From Metaphire vulgaris (lineage: Eukaryota; Annelida; Clitellata; Crassiclitellata; Megascolecidae), in contig CM030834.1 of NCBI GenBank assembly GCA_018105865.1, positions 3,288,115 through 3,352,114 on the forward strand: a stretch of DNA of 64,000 bases. Reading direction: 5' to 3'. Positions within the stretch are counted from its first letter, which is position 1, and each line of letters starts with the position of its first letter. Below, one piece after another: positions 43,323 to 54,988 of this stretch. Under the pieces are notes generated by a model. The model worked only from the letters and a program-made list of their open reading frames with translations. It did no database searches and was not told the origin of the DNA. The translations under genes and the position numbers were made by a program.

Positions 43323-44038
43323 AGTCGGAATCATCAGCGCAACCACTAGGGCAGGACAAGGGGGTCTTGGCCCCTATTCGGGCTGAGACCAGTCGTGGGA
43401 TTGGCGTAGAATCTATGCTCCCAGGCCGCCCTTAAACCTCTAACCGGAGTAAATGGGGCAGGGATATTTTTACACCCTCTAACATCCCCAAATCTGAGAC
43501 CCACACATGGGCGTAAAACACAGGGGACCACCCCTGAGTTGGCAGGACAGAGTATCAATTATCCCCCCAATATTTTGCCTATATGGTAAAAAATTCTATC
43601 CTACCCTATGATATTGATGACCAGTCTCTCATTTCGGATGACCTTTTTTTGCTTGTCAGGTATTTGGAGAGGGAAAAAATATAAAAATATCAGGATGACC
43701 TTCTTTTTGGCTTGTCAAGACGTATTTCATGGACGATTTTAAGTCCCCACCATAATATGGGGCCCCAAAATGGGGATATTTTATATTTCTGGGGGTCAAC
43801 TTTTAAAAATTATTCTATCCCCAATGTTGACGCCAGGTTTACGCCCCTGGACCCACACCCCCGCAATCTGAGTCTGGGATGACCATTTTCTTTGCTTGTC
43901 AGACTGTTTTCGACAGGGACCCCCAAAATATACCGACACCCCCAAATTGATAAGCCTAAAAATAACCCTGAAATGGGGTGTGTTTGTGCTCCTTGATGGT
44001 ACCTCAAATTCTGAAACCCTGGATAAACTAATGGCTTT
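43323..44038. other. MITE-like remnants with repeated GCTTGTCA motif
   Basis: C/G-run-rich text with three TTTGCTTGTCA or TTGGCTTGTCA units (about 43647, 43708, 43891), each beside a GATGACC. No intact ends. No gene. Confidence 0.5.
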
Positions 44039-44317
44039 ATGGCAATAATGTATTTAGAAATGTTAAGTTCTAATACTCAACGGCATCAATCGGGCATTCA
44101 AAATCCTGTCGATCGCATAAAACGCTTCAAATATATCTTAAAATCTTTTAAAATAAAGTTTATTTGTATCAAAGCTTCTGTGGTTTCAATTTTCAAACAA
44201 CGCAGAAACAAAGACTTGCGGGAAGCGAATGCTGCCGCTCAGCTCTTTAGAATTAATAAAGCAGATTTTGTTTATATATTTTCACCATTTCATGATTTCA
44301 ACGTCTTAAGTGAGTAG

Positions 44318-44835
44318 TAAAATCTCGTGAATTTCTATACCGCTTTCAAAATCAGTACCGCAGTAGCTTCTTATTCCTAGGCGTTAATCTTAGTATGAAG
44401 TAGCAGTAGCCAAAGATGGGTTCATTCATGCAGGGTCATTTAATACAAATCTTGTGGTTGGGACGTTACAGCTTATGGAGGAAATGATTTTTGAAAAGAA
44501 ATGCTTTTAGTATAGAAAAAAACTTGAGGAGATGTTGCAAGAAGGAGAAGGAAATTGTGACTCAGCATTTGTTATTTGACTATGGAGTAGACAGCTAATG
44601 GATGCTGGAATTGAGTTCCAAAGTTCTGGTGCAGCATAATGAAAATGATTGTCAGATTGGAAATGTTGAGAGATGATTGATTCAGAGGATGAAGGAGAGT
44701 TAGACGAGAGGAAAATGGAGTGGATCGAGGATGTTGTTTGATTATCAGATTTCCCAGGCAGACTGGTTTTGATGTACGAAGTGGGTTATAATTCAGCGAT
44801 ATATCTTTATATTTAATGCGTCTTAATAAAGACTT
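44318..44835 (-). mobile_element. LINE 3' end, divergent copy
   Basis: AAAATCTCGTGAATTTCTAT and the following 500 bp match 12076-12560 in order (GGTCATTTAAT, TTGAGTTCCAAAGTTC, GATTTCCCAGGCAGACTGGT) with many differences. Orientation minus; 5'-truncated. Confidence 0.75.
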
Positions 44836-45459
44836 ATTAATTGAATTTCAAATGCGAATTTAACTAGAGAAGTTCAATGGAAAAGAAGAGCGAAAAACAA
44901 AGCGTGGAGGAAAGTCTCAGGAAACTAAGTAAACTCAGATTGGCAAGTAAAGGAAATGCGCAGAATCAGCACAGACTTAAGATTTTGGAGAATCAGTATA
45001 CCGAGAAAAGAAAAGCGTCAGCAGTTACTACCCAATCAACACAGTTTTTTTGGCCCTATCATATGGCCAATGAATTTTTTCTAAGGGGCCAATGTCAATA
45101 ATTGCTATTTATCTGCAGTGGACCCTCATAGATTTTGCAAATTGATCCTATAAAGGCCCTACATGCCCGGCCATCAAAGGGCCCTCAGTTCGTATCTGTA
45201 TCCGGCCTTCAGCTGGCCTTTAACCCCTTAACTGGGTATTTAACTGTAACTCAATGTAAAATGGACTGATATATCCGGAGTCCCCAGTTAAGTGGTTAAT
45301 GGCCCTTCAATGGGGCAGCATATTATACTGCACCATCCTACCATATATAAACTCTCACGCCCTTCACTTCTAAAACATAACATATTAATTTTTAAAAACA
45401 GCGATGACAAACATGGTCGGCATACAACTTACAAAGCAAGACCGATGATCAATTGTGAT

Positions 45460-45781
45460 AGTGTTTATTCTAGGCCTTCTCTGAGGGGGAATTCCACCCC
45501 CAAGTTTTATAATTCTCCCCATCCAAAAAAATTATATGTTGCATGGGGGATGAAAATTTCCCACCCAAAAGTGTGAGGATGGGGGGGCGCTTTTTTGGAG
45601 AGGGCAAAATGTAAGGACGATGACAATTTATTTGGTTGCCAGGGCATTTGAGAAGGGTAAAGAATATTAGGAAGGATGGATGATCTTTTTTTGCTTGTCA
45701 AGGTTTTTGGAGACTCAGACCTTGCCCCCCCCCCAAACATTTCTAAATCCCCCAATGTCAAGATGGCTAGAATAAACACTG
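45460..45781. mobile_element. hAT-like MITE, 322 bp
   Basis: Ends AGTGTTTATTCTAGGCC and GGCTAGAATAAACACTG, perfect 8-bp duplication ATTGTGAT (45452-45459, 45782-45789). Contains TTTGCTTGTCA near 45690. Confidence 0.88.
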
Positions 45782-46279
45782 ATTGTGATACGTGTGTCAA
45801 CATAATTTCTGTGACAATTTTTGAACAAAAATAACGCTAACGGAACTTTCTCGTAAGTGGTACAACATTTTAACAGCCAGTATCAATTATTGATCAGATC
45901 TGACAACAAAAATATATGAAAATTATTGATCGCCATCTACAGCTTCAAATCATTTACTGGCATAGATGTTATAAAAATACAAGCCAAAAACTACAATGAA
46001 ATCTCTTAAATCTCTTTAACAGACATTAAGTTTGCATACTAATTGGTTACAGCCATGGGCTCCCGCAGAAGGCAATGACCTCTTTCGTCTCGCTGTGGCT
46101 TTCCATTCCTCGTGGGTTGTTGCAGTCCAGCAATATCTTTCGGTCCTCTATAGTGGTTTATTTTGCTCTACCATAACCGTACTTAGTCTCGATTTTAGCA
46201 GAGAATTTTCGTCGTGCCATATCCAATCCAAGTCAATTCTCGGTCTTTTCACGACTCCATTCAAGAATAGAATATCGAC

Positions 46280-46375
46280 CTACTTTTGCGACCGGTTCCA
46301 TCAGAGCACCGAAGTTAGACGACGTTGAGCACGGCTCGCAGTTGGATGGGTGTCCAACTGTCCATCCCGAGGATC
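46280..46375 (+). ncRNA. 5S rRNA-like segment (pseudogene or SINE head)
   Basis: ACCGAAGTTAGACGACGTTG followed about 20 bases later by TTGGATGGGTGTCC matches the internal promoter region of 5S rRNA (A-box-like AAGTTAAGC and C-box-like TTGGATGGGTGACC) with several changes. The surrounding 46030-46280 and 46375-46500 do not match 5S RNA. It could be the head of a 5S-derived (SINE3-type) element. Not a functional 5S gene. Confidence 0.55.
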
Positions 46376-47215
46376 TAGACGTCAAATCAGCCTTTCGTCG
46401 CTTTGACGTGGATAAATTGGTAGCAAAGTTAAGTTGCGAAGGTAAAACGCGGGTCTAGAGCCACCTGCGTTCCTGCTAGCCTAGTAGGCTACACGGTGAT
46501 CAGCACCGGATCCGAAGTCCCGATTCCAGTATAGAATGTCCTTAATATATATATAAAAGATAGAGTTTTGCAGTATACATTAATTTTAACATCAAATGAA
46601 TAATTCCTAACTTTAGAATATCTTCCAAAGAATGGATAAAGTATATAAAGCGTCGCTATATAAATTTGCAAAAGAACGCCCTTTTAAAGTTTATTATGTA
46701 AGTAAATACAGCTCCTGAGTTGTCATAGACCAAACACACACACACACACACAAACACAAACACACATAGACGCCCATCGTCTTTGATACGGACGCGTCTA
46801 TAAACAAACATAACACACACAGACGATAATGTCGTTGCTGCCTCTTACTTAGTATCAAATGACTTCAAGTATTGTTAGCTTCATTCCTTTCATAGCCATT
46901 ACAACATACATAGGCAATTTCTGCTGTAAACTTTGGTCTGAATGGTGTCAAGTGTTTCGTCCTTTGGTCCAAAATAGTTTTATCTAGGAGTTGTCCTAGA
47001 GATAAACACGAGGCTGTTTCGACCTACTTAGAGCAATAGAAAGGTATAAGTTACGTAAGCACTTCAATCTTTGCTATTTTTGCCATATTCCTTATCTAAT
47101 CTACACCACGATATGACTCTAAGTACCAACTACCTCGTACCATCGGACGAGACACATTGCAGATTTAAACTAAGCTAACAACCATCCTGTGTAATAGAAG
47201 AGATAGATAATAATA

Positions 47216-47220
<5 letters not shown>

Positions 47221-47247
<27 letters not shown>
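47221..47247. repeat. (TA)n microsatellite
   Basis: TA dinucleotide run. An imperfect (CA)n lies at 46738-46767. Confidence 0.9.
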
Positions 47248-47277
47248 ACAATGTAATAGAGAGATGGATATAGAGAG

Positions 47278-47448
47278 CAGTGTCAGCTCCAGGATTTGGC
47301 AAGTGGGGGCGTTGGGGTGGCAACTTCTGAGCCTGGGGCCCGACTATTTGTTGATGGGCATGTAGTAGTAAGTATATGTTCCAACAGGGGTACTGGCATT
47401 CAATAGGGGACGCGGGCCCTACTGGATCCCCATGTGGAGCCACCACTG
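47278..47448. mobile_element. hAT-like MITE, 171 bp
   Basis: Ends CAGTGTCAGCTCC and GGAGCCACCACTG; flanks ATAGAGAG and ATAAAGAG (7 of 8). Shares CAGGATTTGGCAAG and GGGCGTTGGGGTGGCAACTT with 17113-17294. Confidence 0.82.
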
Positions 47449-47681
47449 ATAAAGAGGGAGAGAAAAAAGGTATTAGTGGATGGTGTTCCAAATCCATTCG
47501 CCAAAGACCAGATAATTCAGAGCGAGATACAGCAAGACAGAGAGCTCGGGAAGAGAAGATGCGGTTTGAAAGTGCTCGCTTCATTGGAAGACTTAACGGA
47601 CAGAGGGTGATAGTTCCAAATTCGTGGCCCTGCAGTATAAAACGCTCTCCTGCAATTATTTCAGTGTTAGTTCTAGCCTAG

Positions 47682-47870
47682 CAGTGTTTAATCTAGACTC
47701 CTGGACTCCGGGGAGGGGAAACTGAAAAAGCAGGGGGGGCTGACAAATCCGGTTAATTCTGCTAGGGGCCGCTATTAGTCCATGTAGTATTCCAAAATTT
47801 CAAGGGGGAATTTGAAAATTTCGGGGGGAAAGGGCAATTTTCCCCCGGAAACGGCCTAGATTAAACACTG
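47682..47870. mobile_element. MITE with CAGTGTTTAATCTAG ends
   Basis: CAGTGTTTAATCTAGAC at left and CTAGATTAAACACTG at right. Flanks do not give a clean duplication. A degraded relative is at about 56900-57060. Confidence 0.7.
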
Positions 47871-48059
47871 GTTCTAGGCATCTTTGAGAACGAATCAACA
47901 AATCTTGCCATGTGAGAATGTCTAGGGTGTTTTATCACGGATTTCAAATACTGAGTTTCGCCAATCTGCAACATTTTTAAAACCAGGATACGATTCTTGA
48001 CTAAAATTCTCAGTTCTGCCGACAATCAACGTAAATTTATAGAAACATGTGATCACAGA

Positions 48060-48810
48060 CGATCAGGCTATGTTAGCAAACAAAGAAAAAGCCTTACAAA
48101 ACATCATGGATAGACTGGCCTTCGTATCCGAAGAATATGGTATGAGGATTAACATCAAAAGACGAAAGTGATGGTCATCAGTAAATGGGCAAGGAAAAAG
48201 GCAAACATCACAATCTATGGACAGAAGGTAGAACAAGTGAAACAATTCTGCTACTGGCAGCCTTATCACGGAAGATGCCAGATGTCAAAGAGAGAAAAAA
48301 GAGGAGAATTGCAATGGGAAAGGAAGCATTCTACCAAAGGAAGGAAATAATGAGGAGTAATCTCGATAAAGGGCTAAAGAAGAGAATGATTAAAACACTG
48401 ATATGGAGTGTGGTGTTATATGGCTCAGAGACATGGACGATGAGAAAAGACGACATCAGAAGACTGGAGGCGTTCGAGATGTGGATATGGAGGCGAATGG
48501 AAAGAATAAGCTGGACTCAACATATATCCAATAAAGAAGTCCTGATATCGTGGAAGAAACTGAAAAACAATAACTGAAACAATAAAACAAAGGCAAAGGA
48601 ACTGGATGGGCCACATTTTAAGAGGAGAATCGTTGTTCAAAACAATACTGGTTCTAGGCATCTTTGAGAAAATAAACAGAGGAAGACCACGTACATCACT
48701 ACTGCACTGGATGATGCCAAAAGACGGATACAAAGGATTAAAAACCTGCAAGCTGCTGACAGAGATAGATGGCGCCAATGGGAACCAGGACCTGCAATCA
48801 ACAGAAAACT
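48060..48810 (+). pseudogene. RTE/craniate-type LINE, RT C-terminal remnant
   Basis: ALQNIMDRLAFVSEEYGMR near 48092-48150, KRRIAMGKEAFYQRK, LIWSVVLYGSETWTM, LEAFEMWIWRRMERISW (48395-48520), then a broken frame with MGHILRGESL and GRPRTSLLHWM. Multiple frame breaks; no tail found. Confidence 0.87.
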
Positions 48811-48916
48811 AAAACAAAGTGATCACTTTGTGAGTTTACTGGTGGCGCGAGCAAACAGAGTTCCGGATACTTTGAAGATTTTGCACATTTGATTTGGCAA
48901 TTATTATTATTTCTTG

Positions 48917-49171
48917 CAGTGGCGTCGCCAGGATTTTCGGAAGGGAGTTTTGGTTTTTGGTTTTGACGTGACCAACTTTAGAAAAATGAAAAATCTTGAC
49001 AAGCAAAAAAGGGTCGTCACCTCTTAAAGTGCTACACTCTATAGTAGCTAAGAGGGTTTGATCTCCAAAATAGCGTCCTAAAATTAAAAATGCATAGAAA
49101 CCCAATAACAATATTTTGTTTTCGGCAGCCGAGGGGTGGTTTAACCTCCAACCCCCTTGGCTACGCCACTG
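48917..49171. mobile_element. hAT-like MITE, 255 bp
   Basis: Ends CAGTGGCGTCGCC and GGCTACGCCACTG; flanks ATTTCTTG and ATTTATTG (7 of 8). GACAAGCAAAAAAGGG near 48998. Confidence 0.87.
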
Positions 49172-49826
49172 ATTTATTGTAAGCCTAATGCCTTCTGTTG
49201 TCTTTGCGTTGCATCATGAATGAGCCTTCTCTGCAGTTTACGCTTGACTGTTTCTCTCTGATATAAATATCTGTCATTATATAAAGGCATAGGGGCCTAC
49301 TCAAGGCAACCATGTGCCGCTAGTACCAATTAAAGATAATTATTGCTAAAATTTAGCCGGCAGACAAGGAAGTAAAATAAGCAAGAGAGTCGTATCTTGA
49401 GTGAAACTGTCCCTTGTTATTCTGTCAGGCCTAATTCAACGCAACGCGGCATCAGTTTACCCGGATAAAACGCTATCGCCTAAAATGGGGTGGTTGCCTT
49501 CAATTGGGTAGGCCTAAAAGTGAAATACGATATAAAGATGGAACGGAAACGAATACAACACCCACATTTAGCCTGACGATGAGCTACTAAATTTCGAAGT
49601 ATGCCATCACATTATTTACTTCTCAAGGATCATTACATTTATTAGGTCATCATTATGTTTATTAGGATTGGACCGAATAGGGATCAGGCTATTTCCAAGG
49701 AGTTCGCGTTCGGATACGGAGCCTAGCCTACATATCCCATCCCGTTGCCATCACGATCCTTAAGATACAGTAGATGCAAAATTCTCGATGTCAATAACTT
49801 CCGATCAATATTCATGTCTAGAAGTA
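49172..49826. other. Non-coding, no recognised feature
   Basis: Nothing supportable, apart from GCCTTCTGTTGTCTTTGCG near 49192, which resembles an arm of the palindrome at 50790-50830. Confidence 0.5.
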
Positions 49827-49863
49827 TTCTTCTTCTTCTTCTTCTTCTTCTTCTTCTTCTTCT

Positions 49864-49910
<47 letters not shown>

Positions 49911-49965
49911 TTCTTCTTCTTCTTCTTCTTCTTCTCTTCTTCTTCTTTCTTCTTCTTCTTCTTTA
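49827..49965. repeat. (CTT)n microsatellite
   Basis: About 45 CTT units with a few interruptions. Confidence 0.95.
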
Positions 49966-50119
49966 GGTGATGTGTATTTCTACGTTAGCGACCATGGACT
50001 TCCACTTTGTTCTATCTTGACATTCGCTTATTAGTTCGATGTTATTCATTATTCCTTCAATTCCTTCTCGTAGGCAGTCTACATATGTGTATAATGTATA
50101 ATGTATATGCGTGAAGCAT

Positions 50120-50636
50120 ATCATCATCATCATCATAGTTGCTTTCTGCCAGCTCATTAGCGGCAATAGCTAGACACAAAACTTTTCCATTTATCTTTTT
50201 CCGTTGTTAATCTCATTCCATCTATTATTGTCATTTGATATCTTTCGAGGTCTTCTTTGATGTTATCCATCCACTTTTTCCTGGGTGGGTCTTCCTCTTC
50301 CTCTTTTCCTTCTTTGTATGTGTAGAGTGCTTTATATGGGAGTCTGTTGCTTTTCATTCTATTTACATGTCCATACCATCTAAGTCTTCTTCTTCTGATT
50401 TTATCTATTATTGTCTCTTTCATTCCCAGTCTTTTCCTGATGTCTTCATTTCTTATTCTTTGTAATTTACTTACTCCCAATATCTTTCTCAAACAACTCA
50501 TTTCTGCCACCAATAGTCTGTTTTCATCTGCTCTTTTTAATATCCACGTTTCTGATCCATAAAGCATTTGTGGAACAATGATAGTGTTGTATATTTGAAT
50601 TTTTGTGTTGATCTTTATTTCTTTAGCATATGCATA
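50120..50636 (-). pseudogene. LINE 3' end, RT C-terminal ORF, (ATC)n tail
   Basis: In minus orientation: IKINTKIQIYNTIIVPQML, YGSETWILKRADENR, RRRRLRWYGHVNRM, PRKKWMDNIKEDLE, then stop and a tail that reads (ATC)n on plus at 50121-50138. The RT end is of the RTE/ingi type. It is the source family of the fragment at 5826-6013. Confidence 0.88.
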
Positions 50637-50789
50637 ATAATAATAATAATGTGATTTTAAGTGGTTTAGGAGGCTAAGTAAGCCTGTGTGAAAACCACTG
50701 CTGTAACCATCTGCATTCAATAACCTAGTTGTCCGAGATAGCCTTTAAATCCGTTTACTGTTTCAACTGTCACTCCCTCCTCGTCCAAA
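50637..50789 (-). mobile_element. LINE 3' end with (ATT)n tail, truncated
   Basis: Same 3' UTR as 18850-19100 (AAGTGGTTTAGGAGGCTAAG, GTGTGAAAACCACTG), with (AAT)4 tail on plus at its left. Cut off at 50789 by a palindrome. Confidence 0.8.
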
Positions 50790-50830
50790 CTGTTGCCTTC
50801 GCATTGCATAATGCAATGCGAAGGCAACAG
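50790..50830. repeat. Perfect 41-bp palindrome
   Basis: Arms of 20 bp (left arm CTGTTGCCTTCGCATTGCAT) identical in inverted orientation around a single central A. Confidence 0.95.
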
Positions 50831-51309
50831 AAGGCCAGATAAGAAATAATAATGTCAAATCAAATGTGCAAAAATCTTCAAAGAATTCGGAACCTTGACT
50901 ATTATAAAAGATGTCATTAATAAGCTACGCTGTGAGTTCCAATACAATTATCGCTAAATAAAAACAGCAAATGTCGACACCTAAATATCCAAGTATTGGT
51001 GTTTATTGAAAATTTTGGCTATGAATTTTAAAGACGTAAATTTAAATCATGTATTTCGCAATGATAGCAAATTGATGTGGTCAAGTTACATGCAATCAAA
51101 TCCTGCCGATTAGACACAATCATTCATAATTATAAGGATATGCCAGCAATGAAAATCCATTAACTGGTGCACTAGTGTCCACAGACGCCATAGAGACTTG
51201 CATATCAACTGTAATTCAAATTCTTTACAACTGAAAAACTTCTAACGTGCCGTTCGACGCCATGTTTTGTCCAAACACAAACCCATAATTCATCGCGGCA
51301 TCCTTAGAT

Positions 51310-52489
51310 CAGTTCTTCCCAACCTTTTTCCAGCCACGGCACGCTATCCAAGAAACATACAGCCAACTGCACACTGCAGCCGAAATGCACACATTTCATT
51401 TTTAAATGATGCATTGTAAATACTCTAATCCAGTGGTTCCCAAACTTTTTCGGTCGGCGTACCCCTTCAGACATTTTTCGAAAATCCGTGTACCCCTAAT
51501 TTTCAAAGTAAATTTAAGGAAGCACACTTTCGATTTTTAAAAGCATAAACATGGTATCTGAATCATGAAATTTAATAATGTCTTCAAACCTAAATATAAT
51601 CGGACTGCATTAGCCATAATCATTAACTAGTTACTAGACCTACTAGGTTTTATTAAAGCTTATTAGGATAAAAATATCGTACTTGTAGCATTCAAAGTTA
51701 AACTTGCATAACCTATAAGTCAAATGAAAACAATAAAATGAATCAATGAGACGGATGAGGTTGCATCTCATCAGCCAGTTTGAGAATCTTGGCTGCGTCT
51801 TTTATCCACACAGGGCGATTTTTGAATTTGCCGCGCTGACGCGGTCCAATCCACAAGGTGATAGGACAGGTTAAACTTTAAACCTAACCTAGCGAGGGGT
51901 GACGGGTTAGAGCCAAGGTCTACATCTGTCACTGCAGTTTGAAAAATCAAATCAATCACAATTTTTAGAACTTTTGCAAATATTGTGAAATTTGTTACTA
52001 TCAAAAAGTGCATAAGAATTCCACTGACTTTCCACTTTCATTTTTAAATCCATTTTGTATTGTATATTGGGAACCACTGCTCTAATCTAATATACAGTAC
52101 AATACTGACTACCGTTCTTCATAAGCACATATTTTCTTTTCAATCTGTATCACTATTTCATGCTTAACTTCATTGAAGAGATATAATTCAACTTATAATT
52201 AACAATCCTTTGTTTTGTTTTTCTTTGTCACCTAGTATACTGTAAGTTAGTTAACCAATCTGGGCTTTCCTACTTTCTACTTTCCTACTTTGTACCTAAA
52301 TTTAAACGAATGTATACCTTATGTAATGTTTAAATATTATATCTGTGTTATGTGCGTGAAATAAAATCTCAAATCTCAATTAATCCAGCACCACTATTGG
52401 TATACTATTTTTCAATATTTTGCCACGGCACACTTTTACCGTTGCTGCGGCACAGCTGTGTGCCGCGGCACACAGGTTGGGAAGCACTG
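51310..52489. mobile_element. hAT-like element with a second one nested inside
   Basis: Outer ends CAGTTCTTCCCAACCT and AGGTTGGGAAGCACTG, with GCCGCGGCACACA text at the right; flanks CCTTAGAT and TCTTAGAT (7 of 8). About 520 bp without the nested insertion. Confidence 0.88.
51431..52079. mobile_element. Nested hAT-like element, 649 bp
   Basis: Ends CAGTGGTTCCCAA and TTGGGAACCACTG (perfect 13 bp), perfect 8-bp duplication CTCTAATC (51423-51430, 52080-52087). Interior has no transposase. Confidence 0.93.
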
Positions 52490-52519
52490 TCTTAGATTGA
52501 AGCTCAATGTTAACTAGAT

Positions 52520-52850
52520 GCTTCGCTGACTTGTCATTTGTCGTCCGCCATCTTTCACTCTAGTGTGAGCGCAGCTGAAGAGCTGAGTGGAGACAGCTGC
52601 ATCCGTAGAAAGCAATAATTATCTTGATAGCAGAGGGCGCCTATTACACTGTAGATTGTACAGTTTTTCGTCGGAAGGTGATTACTGTTAGCAGAAACGG
52701 CTTAAACGCGTCTCGAGTTATCGCAGTCTATACTTATTTGCCTTGTGGCCGCAGATAGATGGAGCGAAAGATCACGGACAGAGAGGAGCAATAAATTTGG
52801 ATATAAAACAACTGGAACCGTCGCAGAAATGTACGACACCAAAATGTAAG
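52520..52850 (+). other. Possible 5' exon or promoter region (weak)
   Basis: Higher-complexity, GC-richer stretch. An ATG at about 52827 in context CGCAGAAATG is followed after five codons by GTAAGG, a candidate donor. No downstream exon found, so this is only a suggestion. Confidence 0.18.
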
Positions 52851-52915
52851 GAATTTAATCGAATTTTAATTTAGGTAATTTCAGTGCTTGATAGCTCTAC
52901 AATGGAAATGTAGTC

Positions 52916-53082
52916 ATCATCATCGTCGTCGTCGTCGTCGTCGTAGTCATCATCAAAACCACCACCATATCGTCATCATCATCATCATCGTCATAGTCAT
53001 CATCATCATCATCATCATCGTCGTCATCATCGTCGTCGTCATCATCATCAGCATCATCATCATCATCAGCAGCATCATCAGT
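52916..53082. repeat. (ATC/GTC)n compound microsatellite
   Basis: CATCATCGTCGTC-type trinucleotide array. Confidence 0.93.
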
Positions 53083-53321
53083 TGCTCTGTCCAGAGAGCG
53101 GTTCCATACTCCATCGTCGTCACTGCTCTCTAACTTGAGCTTTCTTTTTTCAGGGTTTTTAAAATTATTGTTCTTTGCTTGAGGATCGATCAGGCATCAA
53201 CTCTAGAGCATCTTCGTTCTTGGTCGCCCTTTTTAGTGTTTCCCCTCCCATCTTCCCCTCTAGCACCAGTGGCGTCAATCTGTAGTAAAAGTTGTGAAGG
53301 TCCACCCGTTGTTGAAACCCT

Positions 53322-53812
53322 GCTCTATAGTACTTGTAAAAATTAATCTTATTTCACAATAGCGCAAGGAAAGCGTATTGCGACCATTTTGCTCTGAAAC
53401 TCCAATAACAATAGGGAATCTCTAGTTCAATTGGAACTTGAACCTAGCAGTTGAACGATTTTGCCATACTCATAGGATTTTTAAGAAGCCTAACAGAGGT
53501 GTGCTCCTGGCAAAATTTTTAAAAGATAATTTTCAAGAAATTCGATCTCTATTTCTCTACTTTCATCTTATATGGCAAAATATGAGCAATTTTGCCTATT
53601 ATATTTGCCATATTTTCATTCGAATTGAACCAAAGAGCTTTTGTTTTGCCATTTATTCAAAACTCAGAAGATTCTTTTCAACTAACGTTCGCCAGATGGC
53701 CTAATGCATTTTAAAATATATTAGTCTACATGATTAGGGTCGTGGACACTTTACAAGACCGCTGAAGTGGGTCGCGGTTCCAAAATGTTTGGGAAACTCT
53801 GCTCGATAGGAC
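53322..53812. mobile_element. hAT-like repeat, relative of 39867-40290
   Basis: Body matches the 40-kb copy. The right end reads GGTCGCGGTTCC then TTTGGGAAACTCTG, a hAT-type terminus. Confidence 0.6.
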
Positions 53813-54210
53813 AGAAACTTGGATGTTCAGGAAAGATAGATGACACGAAGAGGCTAGAGGCATTAGAGATGTAGATTTGGCAAAGAATGGAAGCTGGATG
53901 GAAAATATAATCAAAGAAAAGGTTTGGAAGAGGATAGAAGAAAAACCTAATAAACACAATTAGCACTACATTTATAGACAAAAGAAGTGGACAGGTCATT
54001 TTCCGATAGAAGAAACATGTCTAATATAAGAGAGGTAAGCCTTCTAGGTGGGAAGACGGATAGGAAGGCACAATATGGGCGACCAAGGACATCGATGCTG
54101 GAGCAGAAATAGCAAGTACTCATCCCTGAGGAAAAAAGCTTAAGATAGAGAGGAGTGGAGAAGCCTGGAGCATGGAACCCGTTTATGGACAAGAGCACCG
54201 GAAGAAGAAA
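53813..54210 (+). pseudogene. LINE RT C-terminal remnant
   Basis: GACAGAAACTTGGATGTTCAG encodes RTETWMFRK, followed by broken frames that resemble the ETWTLRK region and downstream of RTE-type reverse transcriptases. Confidence 0.55.
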
Positions 54211-54289
54211 GAATCTGTTGAGTACAGCGACATTTGAATTGTATGTTCAAATGCGCGTAGGCTAGATATGGATTTGATTATGCCGGTGT

Positions 54290-54395
54290 TCTATCGCGAT
54301 CGGAGCAGGACAACTGGGTCCCGCCCCGATTGGGACACGGACAAATGGGCCCCGCATTTCGGTAACGGGACATTTGGATCCGGGGTCAAATGGGT
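54290..54395. repeat. Inverted-repeat arm, left
   Basis: GGAGCAGGACAACTGGG, GGACAAATG and TTTCGGTAACGGGACATTTG occur inverted at 55385-55485 (CATTTGTCC, CCAGTTGTCCTGCTCC). Together they enclose a LINE fragment. Confidence 0.8.
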
Positions 54396-54988
54396 ACTGG
54401 AAATTAATTTCGGCACGCACCATAGAGAAATAGTTCTGTTAACGAATTTCTTAATATATACAGTATCTTTATACTGATTCTTCTACTTTGCAATTCGAAG
54501 CCGATGACAGGGCTTAAAAAAGACAGTCCCGAAGATATTCATTAACACAGGGATACAACGAAACCTGTTATTCTTAAGTCCATAATAATTATTATACAGT
54601 ACAGTAAGTCGATCCGCAGTCAATTTTCTTTGCATTTTAGTTCAAAAAGTATCCCGTTATGATTTTGTACTCAATTTATACCCGATGACAGGGATTAAAG
54701 AAGAATGCCCGAAGATAGTCATTAATGCGGGAGATACAACGAAGCCTCAGTTAATCTTAAGTCCATAATTATAAGCCCGAAGTTATCCAACGAACTCTCA
54801 GCTAGTAATAAGTCCAGTTCGATGGTACGGGGCCGAAATGTAGTAGTAGTAGACTTCTTTAGCGCCATTGTAGTAGTACATCTGCACCAGTCGATGGTCG
54901 CTTCAGTGAATAATCGTAGTCGTGAATCATTGTCCGTGGTGAATCGAGGTTGTAATCCAAAGGTCAGTCCGTACTTCCAGATTCCAGG

